Shown here piece by piece: positions 17,701-25,939 of a DNA stretch of 33,289 nucleotides. This DNA comes from Sergeia podlipaevii. Its lineage: Eukaryota > Euglenozoa > Kinetoplastea > Trypanosomatida > Trypanosomatidae. The stretch's first letter is position 1; every line of letters starts with the position of its first letter. Where the stretch lies: contig JASANZ010002073.1 of the NCBI GenBank assembly GCA_030849805.1, positions 1 to 33,289 of the forward strand, read 5' to 3'. The translations under genes were made by a program, and so were the position numbers. The notes beneath the pieces were generated by a model, which saw only the letters and a program-made list of their open reading frames with translations, made no database searches and had not been told where the DNA came from.

Positions 17701-18431
17701 GTGTGAAGCGCGAGGCAGGCCATGGCCGGCATTCACAAGATAGAAATCACAAGGGTGGTGCTGTTCGGCAAGCGCGTTGGCACCATCAGTTGATGCCGCT
17801 GCTGCGTTGGTACTCTGCGCAGTCGCAACGGCCCAGTGAGACCTCTTCTTCTTCTACTTCTACTGCGGCGACCACACTACTGAAGGCACCACTGCACGAG
17901 CTCAAGGCGATCGTGCTGGCTGGAATTGACGAAGACAGCGGCATGACTCCTGGCAGCGGTGTCTCACTTTCTGAGCTGGCAGGTCATCTTGAGCATGCCG
18001 TGGTGGCGGTTCAGTTTCACACCTGCAAGGCCCCACCGCCACTAGCAGCAGCAGAGTTGGAGAAACAGCAGAGGAGGAACAGCAAAAGGACTGGTAGTGG
18101 TACTACAGGGGCAGTGGTTGTGACGGCTCTGGCCGCACTTCCCAATGGCTTCCCTATTTCTTGCTACGGGTACGTTGAATCTACAGAGGCACAGCTGCGT
18201 GGCGGTGAGATTGCACTTCGAGTGCCGCTGAGCCCTAGCCTGGTGAAGGAGATGCTGATGGAGATGCCACCTTCACAGAAAAAGGCTGCCGCGGCGTCCT
18301 CTGCAGAGGCTACGGCGAACACCGCAGCGGTGCTGAAGGGCATCTCCATCGCGTATGGACCTTCGATGCGGCCGGACACGTTCTTTATGGAGCAGTATCC
18401 ATCAGCGCAGGGCGACGCTGAGGATGACTAG
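14742..18431 (+). CDS. GRC3: GRC3/NOL9-type polynucleotide 5'-hydroxyl kinase, 1229 aa
   Basis: This family phosphorylates 5'-OH RNA ends; with the nuclease LAS1 it processes the second internal transcribed spacer of pre-rRNA in the nucleolus. Residues 1-470 are Ser/Glu-rich and probably disordered, with a strongly acidic block at about 372-408. A beta-rich N-terminal domain begins near 480 (L-R-G-P-I-T-I-Q-G-P at 494-503). The Clp1_P kinase domain has a clear P-loop GSQDIGKST at 753-761, the DLDLGQPEF motif at 781-789 and the family INTHGWV motif at 854-860. A C-terminal domain runs from about 1050 to the end, interrupted by low-complexity inserts at 920-960 and 1095-1120. Yeast Grc3 is about 630 residues and human NOL9 about 700, so this version is expanded by insertions, including a Glu/Ala/Gln run near 684-705. 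All kinase motifs look intact. CLP1 is the main alternative, but the expanded length and the GPCGIIGFGI-type N-domain favour GRC3/NOL9. Confidence 0.88.
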   Translation: MPPKHASYMNDERASTANVQGSALPNGVHEEPANSSIGSRRIGKRGAAPVVSGVVSIDTTTISSITKAEEGLHFDLQYQQEMINASSSNHMTMSALTTGAPTSSVGSAQGTVKKFAIPAAVLQRMSGMSLNMCDDTTALTQKESASALSMNSATPSSPESALTADASPFNEYASSGSSGGGGNDGVATSNMEEDAVAAALIEERIKKSQAAAASSTASKPLVLSRRWNRTCAASTAKQERQQGSTQKRAENNDDVESNNDGVAEEENEPSGLLSFANSGDNMIKFGRVNADNSMRSSSSSSSSQCELEEDGGDAVANGETARSGRREGGETQQQRERRLRRERQHRARVDRHMSGFDTAFVAAQEADLLAEEDEEEYSSDDDEGEDFQEEEEDYESYEDDEAEKEDEDGSATAKHGGGGGFGMFRRSENEHRHEALENTATTEVEKEECEGDPFDAAAASPSLHTRRQRFGAMFYECHVNRHADNPCHHTLLCLRGPITIQGPCGIIGFGIGEVALGGFMLGKKQVTLWSREQRAVLAPVKKIKSKASQNEELPVRELSKALAYGDASQEIINPALVREQMRLRRKSSAVHLSDKSKSKSNGDEADVDSDEEEELPLELLEDVEAVFGTIDWTWVQHSLAAWRNLFSNKMPPMVLMLQPYDPHRGVTGVRKHFLRRNESKEKQQQKRRGGRNKEAAAAAAEEQQQQQQHHRDAYMDVPNFLARRSEQNVDLALFPDIIPAVARLGAGSVMIVGSQDIGKSTLCRFLANTLVSQHGMCYWLDLDLGQPEFGVPGQIGLYCMRRPLWMPHDESCATLVRAFFLGTTTPNCPVATAKAIASLCQLVLLVQNDHPVVINTHGWVLHTGRRVTTEVVRRLRPACVIHLAKEHEEAWAKDTAALMDTANGLNGDVVARRFLVRRSVAKMASSSNTAGEATSSAAAGGGTSRKRGRAKAAEAEGGKKQQHVLLGQLPHSPLTVAQWTGTVHTVRVKREAGHGRHSQDRNHKGGAVRQARWHHQLMPLLRWYSAQSQRPSETSSSSTSTAATTLLKAPLHELKAIVLAGIDEDSGMTPGSGVSLSELAGHLEHAVVAVQFHTCKAPPPLAAAELEKQQRRNSKRTGSGTTGAVVVTALAALPNGFPISCYGYVESTEAQLRGGEIALRVPLSPSLVKEMLMEMPPSQKKAAAASSAEATANTAAVLKGISIAYGPSMRPDTFFMEQYPSAQGDAEDD

Positions 18432-18458
18432 TGCTGTCTAGCACCCATCGGCGATGGG
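18431..18458 (+). other. Two adjacent hairpins abutting the GRC3 stop codon
   Basis: GTGCT (18431-18435) pairs with AGCAC (18440-18444) across a 4-nt loop. Immediately after, CCCATC (18444-18449) pairs with GATGGG (18453-18458) across a 3-nt loop. The first stem includes the last base of the stop codon and the two share one base at 18444. They would lie at the start of the 3' untranslated region. Confidence 0.5.
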
Positions 18459-19109
18459 GTCAGGAACAGCGGAGCACACACACATATATATATATCTATT
18501 AGCTGTAAAGGGGCTGAAAGGATATGCGTATATATTTTCTTGAAATTGATAGTGAAACGAAGCAGTACTTTCACTTACCTTCTCTTTTTCTTTTTTGTGG
18601 AGATGCCGCAGATCAATAAAATCGCGTAACCGTTTTTTTTTCTTTAAGAAAAGTAATAAGCGACTAATAATAGGTATTTAAAAGTGATGGTGGTAGAGTC
18701 GACCCCCCATCTCAATGCTTCCTTGTGCTTGCACAGCTTGAAAGAATAATGAATATCAAGCATGTATATATATCGTGTCATACTTGACCTGTTTATTATT
18801 GTTTGTTTTTATTTGTTTAATTCTCGGAGCATGCGTGTATTCATGTCAGGTGCACCGCCTGCGCCTACTTGATTTTTCTCTCCTTTTTTTTTTCAACTTG
18901 AGCTGGTTGCGTTTCATTTCTTTTGCTGTTATTATTAATATTATCATTATTATTTATTATTACATAAAGGATACTTTATCTTAACGAGTATTCTAGCAGC
19001 AGCAACGACAACCAACGAACACAAGCGAGTACTGACATCAAATATACATACCTACCTACACATAAGGGGAGAGGTTAGTAAGAAAAAAAAAGAGAAGAAA
19101 GGGGCACGC
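18432..19109. other. Spacer between the GRC3 and SEL1L-like genes
   Basis: No gene is supportable. Two small hairpins follow the GRC3 stop codon, then AT-rich sequence with short TA runs (18484-18494, 18762-18773) and several T tracts. A pyrimidine tract with AG at 18901-18902 is the best acceptor for the following gene. Confidence 0.6.
18875..18902 (+). promoter_or_regulatory. Predicted trans-splice acceptor for the SEL1L-like gene
   Basis: A pyrimidine tract (about 18871-18893) is followed by AG at 18901-18902, giving a leader of about 207 nt. Other AGs closer to the start, such as the AGCAGCAG cluster near 18996-19004, lack a comparable tract immediately upstream. Confidence 0.4.
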
Positions 19110-22100
19110 ATGGCCGTTTGCAGACGCCACCGGCGAGGGCGGGGAGGAGTGTTCGTGTCATTATCATCTTTCCCTCTATCGCGTAATGCCCCTGTCTTCA
19201 CATGTGCAGCACTGATCTTTCTGCTTGTTGTGTGCACTCCTGTGAAGGTGCATGCAACAGCAGAGGAGGAGAAGGAGGAGGTCTTATCTTCTACTGCTTC
19301 ACTGCCACAATATACGGACACTCAAGAGGCAGTCAATGAGGCGACAGCATTAGCTTCTTCATCACTCTCATCATCATCATCATCATCATCATCGCCGCCG
19401 CCGGTCACTTCCTGCAAAACTGTGCATGGACTGGATGGTGAAGACGCGCTGCTCTGCTCATCTCCTCTAGTTCCTGAAGGCGAGAACAACGCTGATGACG
19501 TCACTCAAGACCACAACGCAGAGGAAGGGCAGAAAGTCGCTGCTGATCACGAGGAGGAAAGTGCCGTACCACCACAACCGCCATCTGACGAGGTTGAGAG
19601 AGACAAAGAAGAAGAAGAAGAAGGAGAGGAGGAAAAAAGAGGGAAGGAGGCAGAGGCTGAGCGACAGCGGCAGGAGCAGGAGCGCAGAGAAGCGGAGGCG
19701 ATAGAGGCAGCAACGAGAGAGAGGCAGAGAATTTGGGATGAGCAGGAGGAGATTGTACGGCAGCGCAATGAGCAGCGCCGGCAGCGCGAGGCGGAACTGG
19801 CGGCTGAGGAGGAGCTACGTGCGGTGAAGGCCGCGCAGGTGTTGGCGCAGATCTTCGATCAACACACCGTCTCCTCCCCTACAGCCCCGCTTCTTGAAAG
19901 CGGTGAAAGTAATGATATACATGACGTCGAGGAAGACGATGAGATCGATGGCAGAAGCAAACACGGTGCAGCGAAGAACATCCATGGCGACACTTCTCTA
20001 TTCCGTCTACCGCGTCTCTCCCGCACTGACCTTGCCTTTGCCTACTATCACGCGGTCTTACCTCTCCTTCTAGAAGGCAACATTACTAAGATGGCGGAGC
20101 GAGTGCAGCAGGATGTCGGCACAGGGCACGGACGTCTTCACTGGTTGCTTGGCGTGCTGCACGCCAACGGACTTGGGGTGCCTCAGTCGGACTCTAAGGC
20201 ACTGCTGCACTACACGTTTGCCGCACTAGATGGTGTGCCAGAGGCGCATCTTGCCCTTGGCAGCCGATATGCTGCGGGGAATGGCGTCGTGGAGAACTGC
20301 CCCGTCGCAGCAGCCCACTACCGCGAGGCGGCGGATGCGGTGGCCATGACGTACGATGGGGCTCATCACCCGCACTACGCTGATGTCGGGAACTTTTACC
20401 TCTACTCTGGAGATCACGCCGGCAGCTCAGCAGCCACGTCAAGCAGAGACAGTGGCGAAGAGGAAGACGACAGCAACGTGGATGGTCTTGTTTTTCTCGC
20501 TGATAACGGCAATGTAGGGGCAATGGTGCGTCTGGGCCACTACTATCGCAAGGGCTTGCATGGCCTCCCGCAGGACAGCAACAAGGCGCTGAGGTACTTC
20601 AACGCTGCCGCGAAGGAAGGAGACGCGGAGGCCATGGGGGCTATGGGCCAGTTCCATCTCCTGGGTGACCCTCTCGCTACGCCGCCCGTTGAAAAGAACA
20701 TTTCGCTTGCGATTCGCTACTTCACCAAGGGCGCGGCCGCAAAAGACGGAGTCTCTCTCAATGGGCTTGGCTTCGTGCATGCGATTGGGTATATGAAGGG
20801 CAAGAAGCCAGTCCCCTCTACGTCAAGCAATGAGGTGGTGGGCCGCGGCGACGCGGATTTTGAAACCGCCGCTTTCTATTTCCGTGAGTGTGTCGTGCGT
20901 GAGCTGCGCTGTGCGGAGTGTTTCTACAATTTGGGCGTCTTGCATCTCTACGGCAAAGGCGGCGCTGTGCTCTCCGCTGACGTTGCCTCTCAGTACTTTT
21001 GGCGAGCCGCACGTGCGGGCAGCGTGCTCGCCAGGTGGCAGCTTGGGCGTCTTGCGGAGGACCACGACCAATGCCACGAAGCACTCGAGCACTATCGGCT
21101 GGTCACCAACTTGGGCTCTTGGGCTCACCCGAGAGTTGCGGCCGCGGCTCAGCGACGTATGTTGACGGCGGTAGCTGCGCTCAACCGCGCTGCAGGAGGC
21201 AAGGTGAGTGACGAGGTATCTGGCATGGCTCCAAGTGAAAGAGGAGGAGGGCGGCTGGAGCGTGGACCAGATGAGAGCGAGGTCGCGTCTCCCGAAGATC
21301 CCGTGGATTCCTTTGCACTCGCGCTCAGCGATGCGGAGCGGAGGTCTGTACGGTCCGTCATGGCACACGCACTGCAGCAACAAAACTCCTTTTCTCCCGT
21401 TGATGCAGCAGTCGGTGATCACGGCAGTGCGCTGGATCTAGAGACGGCCTCCTCGTCCTTCCCCGTGGTAGAGTTCCTAGAGCAGCTGATGCTCGCGGAG
21501 ACGGGTCAGCTGCGCGGCTTGCGCAAGGCGATTGACATGCTGGAGGAGAGCATTCTCGTCGTGGACGAGGACAACGGCTTGAGCGACGAGGACGCAATTG
21601 CAAACGGCTGGGTGGACGCAGAAAATCCAGCTTATGCAAAGGATCCGACACATCTGCCGCCTGATTTGTCTCATTACACAACCGGCGAGGTGGTGATTCT
21701 TGAGTGGCCAGGGCACCCTTCTTCTTCTTCTTCTGTTGCGTCTTCTTCGTCGTCAACATTTTCATCCTCCACGTCACAGGCTGCATGGCGCCTGGTGTCA
21801 CAGCGTGAGGCTAAGGCGTTACTGCTGCGCCGGTTGCTACTGCTCTGCACTGCGAAACAAGTCGCCGCGTGTGATGTGCGACTCGGCGATTTTTACTTCT
21901 ATGGCGAGTCCAGCACACTTGGATCAGACCTCAAGCAGGCGCTCCAGTATTATCGGTCCGCCGCAGTCCGCGGAAACGCACGCGCGTGTTTCAACCTCGG
22001 CATCATGTATCAGCTTGGTCTGGGAACCCCGCGCTCCTCTACCACAGGCAGCATCAATGCCCAAGGTATGCATGGGGAAGATGAGACTGCACGCGATATG

Positions 22101-22865
22101 GGCAACAAAAAGTGGGAGGACGACGAGGAGGAGGAGGAGGAGACGAGGGACGTTTCCTCAAAGTTATCCGGCCCACAACAACTACGTCAGGCGGTGCTGC
22201 GTATTTTATTCAACGAGCCTGAGGTGCACCGCCGCGTGGACCTTCACCTCGCCAAGCGCTACTACGAGGAAGCGAGCAAAGCGGACCCGAGTGCTCGTCA
22301 CGCGGTCAACATGGCGCTCGTCTCTCTTAATCTACAATGGTGGTGGCAGTACTTCTCTGGGATCCCTCATGGCCTTGCCAAGCACCTAGGCATCTCCATG
22401 CCGTATTATAGACCAGCACCTGAAGAAACGGAGTTGGGCGGCAAGGGATCACCACTGTCGAGCCAAGAACGTCATACCTCTCATCAGCAGTGGCCCAGCA
22501 GCAGCGCCTCTAGTATGCAGCAAACGACGGCGGAAGGGACAAAGACAAGTACCACTGCGAAGTCGACGACGACGACGAGTGCTACTGCATCAAGCAAGGA
22601 AGACAGCATAGCGCACTCAGCGGCAGATCGCAACAAGTACCTCTCCGAGAGGGTGCGACAGTGGCTCTCGGCGGCACATGATCGAAGCGTCATGGCGTCG
22701 GACGCAGCCACCGATAAGCTGCCGCGTGTTGGCAGATGGTCCTTTATGCTGAGCTGTCTCGAGGAAGTGGGTGAGGCACTCCGCTTTATAGAGGATATTG
22801 TCTTGTATCTCGCGGTGACACTGATTTTTCTGGTAATGCTCATCAGACATCACGCATTCACGTAA
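19110..22865 (+). CDS. SEL1L/HRD3-like Sel1-repeat ER membrane protein, 1251 aa
   Basis: SEL1L/Hrd3 is the luminal adaptor of the HRD1 ubiquitin ligase in ER-associated degradation. The architecture matches: a hydrophobic signal segment at about 28-44 with a likely cleavage site after Ala49 (VHA-T); a long acidic and Gln/Arg/Glu coiled-coil region at about 50-260; Sel1 repeats from about 335 to 690 (for example GVLHANGLGVPQ, LGHYYRKGLHGLPQD, LGVLHLYGKGG); a second Sel1 group at about 925-1075 (LGDFYFYGE, LGIMYQLGLGTP, AKRYYEEASK); and a C-terminal membrane helix at about 1228-1246 followed by a short tail. The split of Sel1 repeats into groups and the single C-terminal membrane span are typical of SEL1L/Hrd3; yeast Hrd3 has 833 and human SEL1L 794 residues. 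The extra length comes from Ser, Glu and Thr-rich inserts and the N-terminal coiled coil. Sel1 repeats also occur in unrelated proteins, so assignment as the functional Hrd3 counterpart is inference. The start is the first ATG and directly precedes the signal segment. Confidence 0.8.
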   Translation: MAVCRRHRRGRGGVFVSLSSFPLSRNAPVFTCAALIFLLVVCTPVKVHATAEEEKEEVLSSTASLPQYTDTQEAVNEATALASSSLSSSSSSSSSPPPVTSCKTVHGLDGEDALLCSSPLVPEGENNADDVTQDHNAEEGQKVAADHEEESAVPPQPPSDEVERDKEEEEEGEEEKRGKEAEAERQRQEQERREAEAIEAATRERQRIWDEQEEIVRQRNEQRRQREAELAAEEELRAVKAAQVLAQIFDQHTVSSPTAPLLESGESNDIHDVEEDDEIDGRSKHGAAKNIHGDTSLFRLPRLSRTDLAFAYYHAVLPLLLEGNITKMAERVQQDVGTGHGRLHWLLGVLHANGLGVPQSDSKALLHYTFAALDGVPEAHLALGSRYAAGNGVVENCPVAAAHYREAADAVAMTYDGAHHPHYADVGNFYLYSGDHAGSSAATSSRDSGEEEDDSNVDGLVFLADNGNVGAMVRLGHYYRKGLHGLPQDSNKALRYFNAAAKEGDAEAMGAMGQFHLLGDPLATPPVEKNISLAIRYFTKGAAAKDGVSLNGLGFVHAIGYMKGKKPVPSTSSNEVVGRGDADFETAAFYFRECVVRELRCAECFYNLGVLHLYGKGGAVLSADVASQYFWRAARAGSVLARWQLGRLAEDHDQCHEALEHYRLVTNLGSWAHPRVAAAAQRRMLTAVAALNRAAGGKVSDEVSGMAPSERGGGRLERGPDESEVASPEDPVDSFALALSDAERRSVRSVMAHALQQQNSFSPVDAAVGDHGSALDLETASSSFPVVEFLEQLMLAETGQLRGLRKAIDMLEESILVVDEDNGLSDEDAIANGWVDAENPAYAKDPTHLPPDLSHYTTGEVVILEWPGHPSSSSSVASSSSSTFSSSTSQAAWRLVSQREAKALLLRRLLLLCTAKQVAACDVRLGDFYFYGESSTLGSDLKQALQYYRSAAVRGNARACFNLGIMYQLGLGTPRSSTTGSINAQGMHGEDETARDMGNKKWEDDEEEEEETRDVSSKLSGPQQLRQAVLRILFNEPEVHRRVDLHLAKRYYEEASKADPSARHAVNMALVSLNLQWWWQYFSGIPHGLAKHLGISMPYYRPAPEETELGGKGSPLSSQERHTSHQQWPSSSASSMQQTTAEGTKTSTTAKSTTTTSATASSKEDSIAHSAADRNKYLSERVRQWLSAAHDRSVMASDAATDKLPRVGRWSFMLSCLEEVGEALRFIEDIVLYLAVTLIFLVMLIRHHAFT

Positions 22866-23306
22866 AAAGACAACAATAACAACAAAAGCAAGGCAAAAGA
22901 AGAAGTGAAATGAGAGGAGAACATCTCCCTCGACAAACTGCTGATTTTTTTTTTTTGTACTATTTTATTCATATGGTGCTCTCTGCCTCTGTTATTTTTT
23001 TTTCTTCTTTCTCTCATTTATTTTGCAGTTATTGCTTATTCATTGCGATATCAAATGAGAAAGGAGAAAGAGGAAGAGGAAGAGGAAGAAGAAGAAGAAT
23101 AAAGTGAATATTGTTTTCAGAAGAACAACAACTGCAATTGCAAAGCAAACGCGGAGAGGAGGAGATGGGGGGGGTAGTGAGGGAGGTGAGAGAGGTGAAA
23201 CAGCCATGGCAAACATGTGACACACACACACACAAAAAAAAAAAGAATTAAAACTAATAAAGAATTGGGCTCATCATTAACTTGTATATTTATAGCTATG
23301 TGTGCA

Positions 23307-23326
23307 TGTGTGTGTGTGTGTGTGTG
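23307..23326. repeat. (TG)10 microsatellite
   Basis: Ten TG units lie in the spacer downstream of the SEL1L-like gene. It is a plain dinucleotide repeat with no attached feature. Confidence 0.9.
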
Positions 23327-24084
23327 TTCCTTGCTTCACAGGGTACCTCTGGCAATTGGTAGTACGTGTGGATTTTTAAAATTTTTTTTTCACCTACTCT
23401 CCCCTCTCCTTTCGAGTCCTTTCTTCTTTTTGGGCTTCCCATTTATTGATTTGCAAAGCAACCACAACAACAAACAAGAAAAAAAAAGAAACTGCTTCTC
23501 ATATTCAAAGCCAGAGACGCTTTAAAAAAAAAAATAAAAAAATACATCTGGAGCTTTCATCTTTTTTTTTTTTCTTTATCTTTTCTCTTTTCTGTCTCCC
23601 TTTCTCGCTTTTGCCTTTCGCTCATTTCATTTTCCAAGCTTTATATCTGTTGCTTACATTTGTCATATCGAAGTTACCTTTTTTTTTTTGTAGCCGTACG
23701 CTTCTTTCCGTGTTCTACCACAGACACAGGAACACACACACACAGAAAAAAAAAGAAAAGTACACAATTATATTTATCTTCGTTTCGTGTTTACGGTTCT
23801 TGTTGTTTGCGCTTATATATATATAAGAAAATCCATTGCGCATCCTTTCTTTTTTTAGAAAATTGTATTACATTTTTTTTTTTTTTGGTTGGTGCGCGCT
23901 TCTCTATATAATCTTTGCTCTTGTTCATCAGCTATAATATACACGTTGCTCGAGGAAGAGAATCACCTCTTTTCTTTTCCCCTTCTTTTATTATACTTGC
24001 TCACACGGGTACTATACCTACAAAAAAAAAAATAGAAAAAAAGAGAAGAAGCAAAGGTCCACGAAACGGCTATATCAATATCCA

Positions 24085-24158
24085 TCTCTCGATCTACCAC
24101 TTTTTCTACTTTTTTTTCTCTACATTTTTTTTTTCTTTTTTTGCTTGCACTTACACAG
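24085..24158 (+). promoter_or_regulatory. Predicted trans-splice acceptor for the ETF-QO gene
   Basis: A long T/C-rich tract (about 24097-24148) leads to CAG at 24156-24158, with a second CAG ending at 24167. The first gives a 74-nt 5' untranslated region before the ATG at 24233. This is the clearest acceptor in the window. Confidence 0.6.
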
Positions 24159-24232
24159 CTGCCTCAGGTGCATTAGGAATAGTATTTAAAAAAATAGTAG
24201 AAAAAAAGGGTTGCTGCACACACACACAGGAC

Positions 24233-25939
24233 ATGCTTCGCTTTTCTACTCGCTTGCTCTGCGCTGCTGCTGCCAAGGCCGCGGAGCCGGTTATCCGCGA
24301 CACCGAAGAGTTCGACGTAGTGATCGTCGGTGGTGGACCTTCCGGTTTGGCTGCCGCCATCCGTCTGAAGCAACTTGCCGGGGACAAGGAATTTCGCGTA
24401 GGTCTTATTGAGAAGGGCAGTGAAATCGGTGCGCACACACTGTCAGGTGCCTGCATCGAGCCTCACGCACTCGACGAACTGCTTCCTGGGTGGAGGAAGA
24501 TGGACAACGTGCCTGTCATGACCCCTGTCGTTCACGATGACTTCTACCTTTTGCGCAACCAGCACAGCGCGATCAAGGTCCCCTTCTTACCCCCGTCGTT
24601 GCACAACAAAGGCAACTACATCACTTCTCTTGGATCCATCTGCAAGTGGATGGCTGAAAAGGCCGAGGAGGTTGGGGTGGAGGTGTACCCGGGCTTTGCC
24701 GCCGCCGATGTTGTGGTGAACGACAAGGGCGTCTTGGAAGGCGTGCAGCTGCACGATATGGGTGTTGACAAGAAGGGTGTCCACACAGCTCAGTTTGAGC
24801 CTGGCATGATCTTCAAGGCCAAGCAGACTATCTTCGCCGAGGGCTGCCGTGGTTCTTGCACCAAGAAGCTTGAGAAGATGTTTCAGCTCCGTGGTGAGGG
24901 CAACTTTCAGACTTACGGCCTTGGTATCAAGGAGGTGTGGGAGATCCCAAAGGAGAAGCACGTGCCTGGCACTGTCATGCACACCGTCGGCTGGCCGACA
25001 ACCGACAAGGGCCACCACAACACGTACGGCGGTGCGTTTCTTTATCACTATGGCCCTTCGCTGGTCTCTTGCGGATATGTGGTAGGCTTAGACTACAAGA
25101 ACCCTTACACCCGTCCCTACATGGAGATGCAGAAGTGGAAGACGCACGATATTGTCCGGACCCATCTCGAGGGTGGGACGCCGACACTCTATGGCGCGAG
25201 GGCCCTCGTCGAGGGCGGCTTTGCAGCTCTGCCCAAGCTGCACTTTCCCGGTGGTGTGCTCGTCGGTGACTGTGCCGGCTTCTTGAATCTGCCAAAGATC
25301 AAGGGCACGCACACCGCCATGAAGTCCGGCATTCTTGCTGCCGAGGCGGTGTACAGGGATGCCTTCGCGGATGGCGCTGAGAAGCGCGAGGGAGTGGAAT
25401 GCAAGAGCTACGATGACTGCTTCCGCAGCAGCTGGCTCTACAAGGAGCTTTACCAGGTGCGCAACGTACGCCAGAACTTCCATGTGAACTTCTACTGGGG
25501 CATGGTATACACTGGCGCCACGACGCTTATCACCAAGGGTATGGAGCCCTGGACCCTCAAGCATCCCACGCCGGATAACAAGAGCCTCAAGCCTATCGCG
25601 CAGTGCGAGGAGATAGAGTACCCGAAGCCGGACGGCAAGCTCACTTTTGACCTGCTTACCAACCACAGCCGGAGCGGCACCGTGCACAACGCCAATCAGC
25701 CTTGTCACCTGAAGCTTAGGGACGCCAAGATAGCAGAGGAGGTCAACCTGAAGGTTTACGGCGGGCCTGAGGGTCGCTACTGCCCTGCTGGTGTTTACGA
25801 GTTTGTAGATGGAAAGCTTGTCATCAACGCCCAGAATTGCTTGCACTGTAAGACATGCGACATCAAGGATCCTGAAGAAAATATTGACTGGTGCGTGCCG
25901 GAGGGTAGCGGTGGCCCCAACTACCAGGCCCAGATGTAA
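24233..25939 (+). CDS. ETFDH: Electron-transfer flavoprotein:ubiquinone oxidoreductase, 568 aa
   Basis: ETF-QO passes electrons from electron-transfer flavoprotein, fed by acyl-CoA and other dehydrogenases, to ubiquinone at the inner mitochondrial membrane. Residues 1-18 form an Arg/Ala presequence (MLRFSTRLL start) suited to mitochondrial import. The FAD-binding Rossmann motif GGGPSG is at 33-38, followed by a conserved acidic residue at the end of the second strand. The family signature IGAHTLSGACIEP lies near 63-75, and GDCAGFLN, contacting FAD, near 345. The [4Fe-4S] ligands are Cys517 in RYCPAGVYEF and Cys536, Cys539 and Cys542 in NCLHCKTC; all four are present, and the tail ends in the usual EGSGGPNY form. 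Length agrees with mature ETF-QO of other eukaryotes. The start is the first ATG of the frame; no ATG occurs in the open sequence upstream. The gene looks complete and functional. Confidence 0.96.
   Translation: MLRFSTRLLCAAAAKAAEPVIRDTEEFDVVIVGGGPSGLAAAIRLKQLAGDKEFRVGLIEKGSEIGAHTLSGACIEPHALDELLPGWRKMDNVPVMTPVVHDDFYLLRNQHSAIKVPFLPPSLHNKGNYITSLGSICKWMAEKAEEVGVEVYPGFAAADVVVNDKGVLEGVQLHDMGVDKKGVHTAQFEPGMIFKAKQTIFAEGCRGSCTKKLEKMFQLRGEGNFQTYGLGIKEVWEIPKEKHVPGTVMHTVGWPTTDKGHHNTYGGAFLYHYGPSLVSCGYVVGLDYKNPYTRPYMEMQKWKTHDIVRTHLEGGTPTLYGARALVEGGFAALPKLHFPGGVLVGDCAGFLNLPKIKGTHTAMKSGILAAEAVYRDAFADGAEKREGVECKSYDDCFRSSWLYKELYQVRNVRQNFHVNFYWGMVYTGATTLITKGMEPWTLKHPTPDNKSLKPIAQCEEIEYPKPDGKLTFDLLTNHSRSGTVHNANQPCHLKLRDAKIAEEVNLKVYGGPEGRYCPAGVYEFVDGKLVINAQNCLHCKTCDIKDPEENIDWCVPEGSGGPNYQAQM

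Larger units (their letters stand above)
22866..24232. other. 1.37-kb spacer between the SEL1L-like and ETF-QO genes
   Basis: No gene is supportable. A CAA/AAC-rich stretch follows the stop codon (22869-22884). Next come T tracts near 22946-22956 and 22997-23015, a purine block at about 23056-23102, a G-rich stretch at 23157-23200, a (TG)n repeat at 23307-23326 and repeated T tracts. The AG signals at 24157 and 24166 belong to the next gene. The upstream extension of the ETF-QO frame to 23915 starts with TTG and translates T and A tracts, so it is not coding. Confidence 0.6.

Noticed and set aside
23915..24232. Upstream extension of the ETF-QO frame
   Set aside because: It starts at TTG, contains no ATG before 24233, and crosses T tracts and the likely acceptor; the mitochondrial presequence begins at 24233.
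25088..25846. 252-codon open frame on the minus strand
   Set aside because: It lies wholly antisense to the well-conserved ETF-QO gene and has no recognisable domain; it is a shadow of biased codon use.
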